A stretch of 64,000 nucleotides of DNA, taken from positions 71,280,501 to 71,344,500 of the forward strand of contig NW_024466599.1 of the NCBI RefSeq assembly GCF_017591425.1. Direction: 5' to 3'. The position numbers and the translations under genes are program-made. The notes beneath the pieces were generated by a model. It saw nothing but the letters and a program-made list of their open reading frames with translations. It was not told the DNA's origin and did not search any database. Source of the DNA: Ochotona curzoniae. Its lineage: Eukaryota > Chordata > Mammalia > Lagomorpha > Ochotonidae. Each line of letters begins with the position of its first letter. Positions within the stretch are counted from its first letter, which is position 1. Below are positions 57,717-64,000 of the stretch, piece after piece.

Positions 57717-60700
57717 ACCTTTGCTGAAAGGTTGCCACATGCTGCTTCTGGTTGTAGGACAGCAGTGTGGATGGACCATACAGCAGGAGCCAGAGATGTC
57801 CCTGCAGTTTCTTTCCCAGCTCAGGTGTTCTCTATCCAGCAGTGCATGCTAACAGGGGTGACCTGGAGCTGCACTTTCTGTCTCTGCAGTTGTTGCTGCA
57901 TCTTCTGACTGAGGGCTTGCCTGCACTGAACTATCCTCTACCCAGAGCTGCCAGGCCTGTGAATGTGCATTCACTCTCACTTCTCTCGCAGTGTCCCCAT
58001 CATTAGCCAGGGACAGAGTGACAGATCAAAGGGGAGAGATCTAAGACATTTTATGTCATGGACATCCGATGAGCACGGAGGAAGCTGAGATCTCGGGTCC
58101 TGCTGAGGCAAAGCCCAAACAACGTTTGGATGGTGTCAGGAACAGGTGTTTCTAGAACTGCTAACTTGCAGCCGTGTGCATCATGGCCAGTGGCATTTGC
58201 AGTCAGGATTGTCCTAGAGGCCTTCAGATGGGGTGGGTCGGGACCTCCTACTGAGGACTGCTTGTGTCTGTTCTTGTCTCATCCTTCTGGGGGAACTGTC
58301 CTGTCCCAAGGCCAGGTCTATCCAGCCTGCAAGTGTTACTTAAGGAGGGAGTATAAGAGAAAGGTCTGTGAGCCCCTTCGTCCCACAGACAGTGTGTATG
58401 CCATGGGGTCAGTGATGACTGGAGCAAGAGAATCCGTGGAGAGCTCCCAGGAAGTAGGAAACATGAGATAAGCTCAAGTTTTTGCTTCTATAGTGGGAAC
58501 ACGTCTGGAAAAAAAAGGCTGGAATTGTGTGTTGGAAATCTTTCTCTATTCCCAGCTGAACGGCTGAGGGGCAGCCTGAGATGCGACTGGGTACCTAGGA
58601 CCTTCTTATGCCAGATGCATTGATCTCACCACAGGATTGCACCTTCGCAGGTCCATCCAGCTTTTACCAAATGGCTCTTCTAGCTCAGGCAGATAGACAT
58701 GCTCCTCTTCCTTAGAGATGTCTGAGGAGACTCATTGTTCCTCTCAGCACTTCTCCCTCTGTCCCAGCCTACATATGTCTTCTGGTCTGTTCAGGCTTCC
58801 ATATTTTTCTCTTCCTGTGCATTTGAGCTCCATGCACATATTTGCTAGCCTGAACATCCTGAGGTTGGGCTGGTGGGTTTGCAAGGTGAAGGAGGCATGG
58901 CCAAGATGGATTAGCATTCAGTCGTATTAAGGTCATGAATTGAAGACCTTGTCTGGCAGAAAACACAGATGAATCCCAAATACCCCTGGCTCTGACCCCA
59001 GGATGGCTAGGCCTACATCAAACTCAAGACAATCAAAGGTTTAGTGACCTAGCAGATACATCTCAGTGCTTCTTAGCTTGAAATTGACTCGTCAGATGGT
59101 GAGTTTGTGCCTTCTGCCTTTTAGAGCGTGGTGATAGAGCTGTTACGGTGTCCTGTGAGGTTGCGGCTCTGGGTGGTATGTTCTGATGGACATGTCCAGT
59201 GTAGCACAGCGAATGGAGTGAGAACCCCCTTGTCTCCTTGATTGGCTCCTGTCAGTGCACAGGGCGAGTTCTTAGTTTGAGGGGAGTGAGACTGGATTCT
59301 CTAGATCTGTTTCCACGTTTGTGCTGCATTGGATGTGTAGCTTTGCCATGTCTAGGCATGAGACTCCTGGGGAGATGGCTACAATGTCCACACCCTCTAA
59401 GGAGCGTTACAAAGGCACTGGCCATCACTACTGCCGACCAGGGGCTGCGTGAACAGGAAGCCGGAGCCAGGCATCACACCCAGGGACCCCAGTGTGGGAC
59501 AAAGGTTTCCTAACCTCCAGCCTCAACACCTGCACACCTGCTCCTCACGTTGTTTGCTCTGATGTTCAACCCAGCCTCGGGAGTGCTTGAACACACAGTT
59601 ATGTGGGAAGGGACCCCAGAGTGAGGCAGTGTTTTATGAATTCATCTCAGTTTGTCTGTGGCAGCTGAACAGCGGTTCATGACAAAGGCTCTCACTGACT
59701 AAGCTCCAAGGGTGACTCATAATTCTCCTTTCCCTTCTGGCTGATTTTTCCAGGCATCTATTGTCCACACCCTGACCATCCACTGCCTTCCTCCCTCATC
59801 AGACTCTTGCTGTGTGGTTTGAACTGGTAATAAAACTTCCCCCCAAAAGGAATCCTGTGTGATTAGAATGCAAATATTCCAGGATTCAAAGAAGCTTGTG
59901 TCATATTAGGAAGATCCTATTGCTATCCGGATAGTGGGATCTTTTCTAGGCAGAATATCCCATGCTGACCAAATGATACTCTAAATTTATTTGACAAACC
60001 TTTTGATTTCCTATCCATTACCTGTTTATGAATGTCATCATCTCCCCCATAATGAATCATTAGACCTTCAGAAAAGAACAGCATGAAGGAGGGAGCCTGG
60101 CTGGAGTGGGCACATGTGGCTCAGCTGTGGTCTTTTGGACACTTAGGGGAGTGGTCACTTCCGGTCACATGGGTTCTCTGGAAGGGGTTCGTTTTGGTTT
60201 CTTCTAAGTATCGAGTTCAGTGAGGCCCCAGCAAGCACCAGGAGACATGACTCTTAGGATAAAGTGTTGGCCTGAGCCAATGGGCTGGCTGGATCCAGCT
60301 GCTGTGTCGGTCCCAGGTCAAGGAATATTCCAGAACATGGTAAGAATTTCATACTTGGAATTGGGGTTACAGGAGCAGCAAGCTCCCAGGTTTTCACTGT
60401 CTATTTCGCTTAGAACAATCATTCCTATTTTTCCCCTCCCAGCAAATGAATCATTGCAGCCCAAAAAGCCATTCCCCGGAGAGGAAGAATCACACATATG
60501 GGAGTTGTTTTCTGGCTTCCCCAGATGACAAAGGGAAGCAAGTGAGCCCCACAGGTCCGCAGGGACTGCCTCTCAAAGCCTTGCAATGGCTTAAATAGAA
60601 CAAGGAAAAGTCATTATCAAGCTCCCACGTGTGAAGCCCAGGTATTCAGCCAAAAGGACCTGGGCTCCCCTCCCTGCTCTGCTGGCAAGAAACAGCCCTG

Positions 60701-61072
60701 TTGACTGGAGGAGATGCAATCGAGGTTTTTTTTTAGTGTTTTTCCTTTTTTGTTGAGCACAATTCACCAGATTTGGTGGGGTATGGTGGGAGGAGGGACT
60801 AGGATTTTTCCAACGTAAGACCTGTAATTCAAGCCACTTCTCTGCCACTTGGAAAATATCATTTTATTTTGTAGAAAAAGAAACACTGCCCTTGCAGCAC
60901 AACAAGCATACGGTAGTCGCTTCAGAATTCATGATGACCTTGAGAAACTGCTGATGAGCCTAGAACAACTTTACCAGTGCCGGGATGGCTGCGTAGTCAG
61001 ATGAAGACTGCATCAAAACTTCTTACGTAAAAGATGACACCCAGAAGAAGAGAAAGAGAGAGACTGAGCCCA
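57717..61072. other. Long unassigned interval, C-SINE-free
   Basis: About 3.35 kb with no recognised repeat or coding exon. Frames reach about 113 codons without motifs. A T run (60727-60735) has no retroposon context. Confidence 0.4.
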
Positions 61073-61201
61073 GGGCCTGTTTTTGTAAATAAAGTTTTAC
61101 TGGAACACAGTCAGACCCATTCATTTACTATTGCCTGGGGCTCCTCACACAGCACAGTGCTGAGGACGAAGACTCTGTGGTCTGCACTTAAAAGATTTAC
61201 T
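61073..61201 (+). mobile_element. hAT-like DNA transposon fragment, left part
   Basis: GGGCCTGTTTTTGTAAATAA, AGTTTTACTGGAACACAGTC, CCCATTCATTTACTATTGCC and AAAAGATTTACTGG match a common mammalian repeat with TTTTTGTAAATAAAGTTTTATTGGAACACAGCC. I believe it is of hAT type, but the family name is uncertain. A SINE interrupts it. ATATTTACTTACTGTTGCCT at about 61516 may be the continuation. Confidence 0.6.
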
Positions 61202-61510
61202 GGGCCCCATGCAGTAGCCTAGCAGCTAAAGTCCTCGTCTCGCACACACTGGGATCCCATATGGGTGCCAGTTCTAATCCTGGCAGCCCCGCTTCCCGCT
61301 TGTGGCCTGAGAAAGCAGTCAAGGACGGCCTTGGGACCCTGCACCCACATGGGAGACCCGGAAGAGGCTCCAGGCTCCTGGCTTCGGATTGGCTCAGCTG
61401 TGGCCATTGTGGCCACTTGGGGAGTGAGTCATCAAACGTAAGATCTTCCTCTTTGTCTCTCCTTGTCTCTGTACATCTGACTTAGCAATAAAAATAAATA
61501 AATCTTAAAA
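61202..61510 (+). mobile_element. C-type SINE inserted in the hAT-like fragment
   Basis: Head GGGCCCCATGCAGTAGCCTA, body GATCCCATATGGGTGCCAGT, a deletion of about 13 bases before GCTTGTGGCCTGAGAAAGCA, then CACTTGGGGAGTGAGTCATC. Tail GCAATAAAAATAAATAAATC. Flanks AGATTTACT and ATATTTACT are a probable short target duplication. Confidence 0.93.
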
Positions 61511-61792
61511 AAAATATATTTACTTACTGTTGCCTGCCCTGCTTTAATGGAATCACATGCCTTGCTATGTTTAAAGCCTCTGAAAGGTTTGTGGGAAGTG
61601 GAATTAAAAGCAATTTGGGGTGAACATTGTGATGTGGCAAGGGAAGCTTGCCTTTCAGAGCAGAGCTCAGTGACTCTGCTTCCAGCCTAACGGCCTGCCA
61701 GTGTACCTGGTCCCTGCCACACACGGTGGGACCCCCATCTGCAGTTCCATGCTTCAACCTGGCTCGGCCTCACTATTGCAGGCATCTGCAGA

Positions 61793-61813
61793 GTGTGTGT
61801 GTGTGTGTGTGTG
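61793..61813. repeat. (GT)n dinucleotide run
   Basis: About 21 bases of GT, followed by GCGTGCACGAC. Confidence 0.9.
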
Positions 61814-61848
61814 CGTGCACGACTCCACCTTTCAAATACATCTTCAGG

Positions 61849-61940
61849 AAGAAAAACAAAAGCTTATTTTGGTACAAAATTTTTTGGAAATCCATGCACA
61901 GTTTTTTCATGATAAGCATTTTCCATGAGCCTTTAGAAAC
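61849..61940 (-). mobile_element. Short palindromic element, copy E
   Basis: AGCTTATTTTGGTACAAAAT, TTTTTGGAAATCCATGCACA, GTTTTTTCATGATAAGCATT and TTCCATGAGCCTTTAG. Inverted, it aligns with copy A (9312) over the left end and interior. It is the clearest interior sequence of the family. Confidence 0.6.
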
Positions 61941-62683
61941 CCCTCTCTTTGAGTACGCACAAGCTTCTCTAGAGACCCGGGAGTTAAGTACCATTCCCCA
62001 GAATATCCCTGTCACCTGCCTCACTGCTGGCATACTGTGGGCTCCAAGGCAGGTGTCATGCAGTCTTTGGTCAGCCTCATCTTCCAGGGGCCAGTGTTCT
62101 AACCAGCCACGGGCAGGTGCCTGCCTATAGCCTGGGAACGGGCATTTTATGTCCATGGCTTCTGCAGGCCTCCATGTGGTCGGAGTCCATGGCTTGTTGT
62201 TCTTAAAGGCTCTGCTAGGTAAGGGGCATTTCCACATGTCCCCATCCTTCTTCTCCCCTCTTTACCACCTCACAGCGTGCCATCGCGTTCTCTTTGAGAT
62301 GTCGCTAGAGGATTCTTTGCTGCAGGTAGCAGCACCAGTGCATGTGGGTGCATGGATATGTGTGTCTTCCTCCCGTGCCTGCATGTGCGTGTGTATGCAC
62401 ACGCTCTCCAGCCTCACTCATAGACAAGAACAGTAATCTGGTTCCTCCTAAAGCCGTTTTTCCAGCCCAAATACCAGTTTCCCTTGCTAGGTCTTAAACC
62501 CATGACCATCGTTAATTGTAATTCATACATTAATTTGTGCCTTGAGCTGCGCGGAGGCCTTCTCACAAATCCTTAAATTGCTTCCCACAACCTGCAAAGA
62601 AGCTGTCTGAGAGTTGGAGAAAAGCACAGTGCACACATTGTGTGAAAATATTGTCAACATAATTCTTTAAAGTGAACTTACCA
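61941..62683. other. Unassigned DNA
   Basis: No recognised repeat or exon in about 740 bases. TG/CATG-rich stretch at about 62335-62405. Confidence 0.4.
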
Positions 62684-63012
62684 GGGCCAGGGCTGTGGCG
62701 GAGTGTGTTAAGCTTCTAGCTGCAATAGTAAAGTCCTGAAGAGGTGCCAGTTTGAGTCCAAGCTGCTTCAGGTCTGATCCAACTCCCTGCTAGTGGCCTG
62801 GAAAAGCAGCAGAGGATGGCCCAAATGCTTGGGACCCTGCATCCACGTGAGAGGCTTAAAAGAAATGTTTAGCTCCTGGCTTTGGCCTGGCCCTGTCCCA
62901 GCCTGCTTATTGAGGCCATTCGGGGAGTAGACCAACAGATAGAAGTCTTGCTCTGTTTCTCTCTCTCTCTCTCAAACTATGCTTTTCAAATAAATAAAAC
63001 AAATATGTTTTA
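62684..63012 (+). mobile_element. C-type SINE, intermediate age
   Basis: Head GGGCCAGGGCTGTGGCGGAG, then GGTGCCAGTTTGAGTCCAAG (B box), GCTTGGGACCCTGCATCCAC, GGCCATTCGGGGAGTAGACC and tail TTTTCAAATAAATAAAACAA. The head resembles the older GGGGCCGGCGCTGTGGC type. Confidence 0.88.
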
Positions 63013-63341
63013 AGAATAAAAGGAAATAGTGAAGTGAGTTTGCCGCTGCCTGAGTCAGTGACAAGTTGGCCCGATGTGCCGAGAAGGAGGTTTTGCCTTC
63101 TGGTCTTCCTCCTCCAATGTCATCTTCCCTGATCTGGTTTTGAGAACATGTTCCTGACAAACCCAAACTGTGCAATGTTCTATAAACGCTCCTGAAAATT
63201 GTCAAGGTGTTCAACATGCAGGACCACCTGAGAAGCTAGCATAGACAGGAGGGGTCTCAGGAGGCAAAGGATTCAGGGTCATATGGTATCTGAATTGGTC
63301 CCAGAACAGAAAAGGGATATTACATCAAATCAAGAAAGATC
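63013..63341. other. Unassigned DNA
   Basis: 329 bases with no recognised element. Confidence 0.4.
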
Positions 63342-63612
63342 TGGCGCCAGCAGCGTCCATAGGAGCAGTGACTTGAGTTCAAGTGCTCTGCTTCCACTCC
63401 AGCTCCCTGCTGGTGCAGCGGCAAAGGCAGCAGGAGTTCTTAGGCCCTCTCCATCCACCCTCGTGGTGACCAGGTCAAGTGTTCCAGGCTGCTTGCTCTG
63501 ACCTTGCGGTCATCTGGGGAGTGAGCAAGTGGCTATGATATCTCTTTCTTCTTTTCTCTTTGTAATGCTGCCTATAAATAAACAAATAAATCTTTTTCTT
63601 TAAAAAAAAAAA
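63342..63612 (+). mobile_element. C-type SINE, diverged
   Basis: Starts TGGCGCCAGCAGCGTCCATA, body TCCACTCCAGCTCCCTGCTG, GTCATCTGGGGAGTGAGCAA, tail TATAAATAAACAAATAAATC and an A run. Flanks AAGAAAGATC (63332-63341) and AAAAAAGATC (about 63607-63616) suggest the target duplication. Confidence 0.82.
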
Positions 63613-64000
63613 GATCATCTGAGGAATAAAATGTGCATTTTGCATTCTAACAATGTCAGTATCAGCTCAGAAATTGTGACCAATATGCCATACTAATGTG
63701 AGGGGTGAGCAAGAGGGAGATCAGGCCCTGTGCTGTCTATGGAATTCTGTAAATTGAAAATTGATCTTAAAGAGTGGTGTTTTTAAGTTTACCCAGACAC
63801 TGAGTAGAGAGGTGGGACTGAATTAGAGTCAGTCGATACACAGTGCGTGGTAGAAGTGCTGGCACAGTTCAGTAGGGAGAAGAAGGCCTGAGCAATCCGT
63901 GGTCGTGCCGTGATTGAATACCCACACGGGGGGCGATGATCCTGCCCTCCCTTATAGCACACACAGCGTTTTCTTGTCAATGGGGCAGAAAGTGAAAGCT
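63613..64000. other. Unassigned DNA at the window edge
   Basis: About 390 bases with no recognised repeat or exon. Confidence 0.4.

Noticed and set aside
1..64000. CRISPR arrays, bacterial operons, intact viral or retroviral genes
   Set aside because: No regularly spaced repeats, no dense gene packing, and no recognisable gag, pol or env-type sequence. Repeat content is that of a mammalian genome.

Overview
This is mammalian nuclear DNA, almost certainly lagomorph and more likely pika (Ochotona) than rabbit. The main evidence is about 30 copies of a tRNA-derived C-type SINE in both orientations. The youngest copies read GGGCCTGGCGCGGTGGCGCA at the head, carry a GGTTC-type pol III B box, and end in AATAAA-rich tails. 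From memory the rabbit consensus head differs, so the genus is an inference. Background repeats typical of placental mammals are also present: MIR, L2, old L1, a Tigger/MER2-like DNA transposon, a hAT-like fragment and an old LTR- or L1-tail-like repeat. Long CA, CT and TG runs occur. Nothing bacterial, viral or CRISPR-like was seen.

Layout. Positions 1-3150 are ordinary low-CpG DNA with one old SINE. Positions 3200-5570 form a strong CpG island. It has G-rich and polypurine tracts, no plus-strand ATG from 3947 to 5160, and a good splice donor at 4998/4999 (CCGAG then GTAAGG). I read it as the promoter and 5' noncoding first exon of a plus-strand gene whose coding exons lie beyond the window. 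Positions 5000-64000 would then be its first intron, or intergenic DNA. I could not name the gene, and I found no coding exon I would defend.

From 2.1 to 9.5 kb and from 9.9 to 15.0 kb there are no C-SINEs. From 15 kb onward they are dense, on average one per 1.5-2 kb. Old L1 pieces lie at 10.4-11.0, 40.8-41.1, 45.4-46.0 and 49.8-50.7 kb. At least three loci are nested: a SINE inside an L1 tail (45.7 kb), a SINE inside a hAT-like fragment (61.2 kb), and an L1 fragment containing a short retrocopy, a palindromic element and a rearranged U2 snRNA fragment (49.8-50.7 kb). Two SINEs sit in tandem at 33.8-34.5 kb, with three copies of one target motif around and between them.

The least ordinary signals are a recurring short palindromic element (about 90-120 bp, seven full or partial copies) whose ends read like TCAAAAAGTTCATGGA, the U2-derived fragment at 50.45 kb with an apparent internal inversion, and the ATG-free CpG island exon. 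No new protein system is visible. Almost all open reading frames are chance frames in GC-rich DNA or frames through SINE copies. Repeat families were assigned by eye from remembered consensus sequences, and boundaries without target-site duplications are accurate to roughly 5-20 bases.
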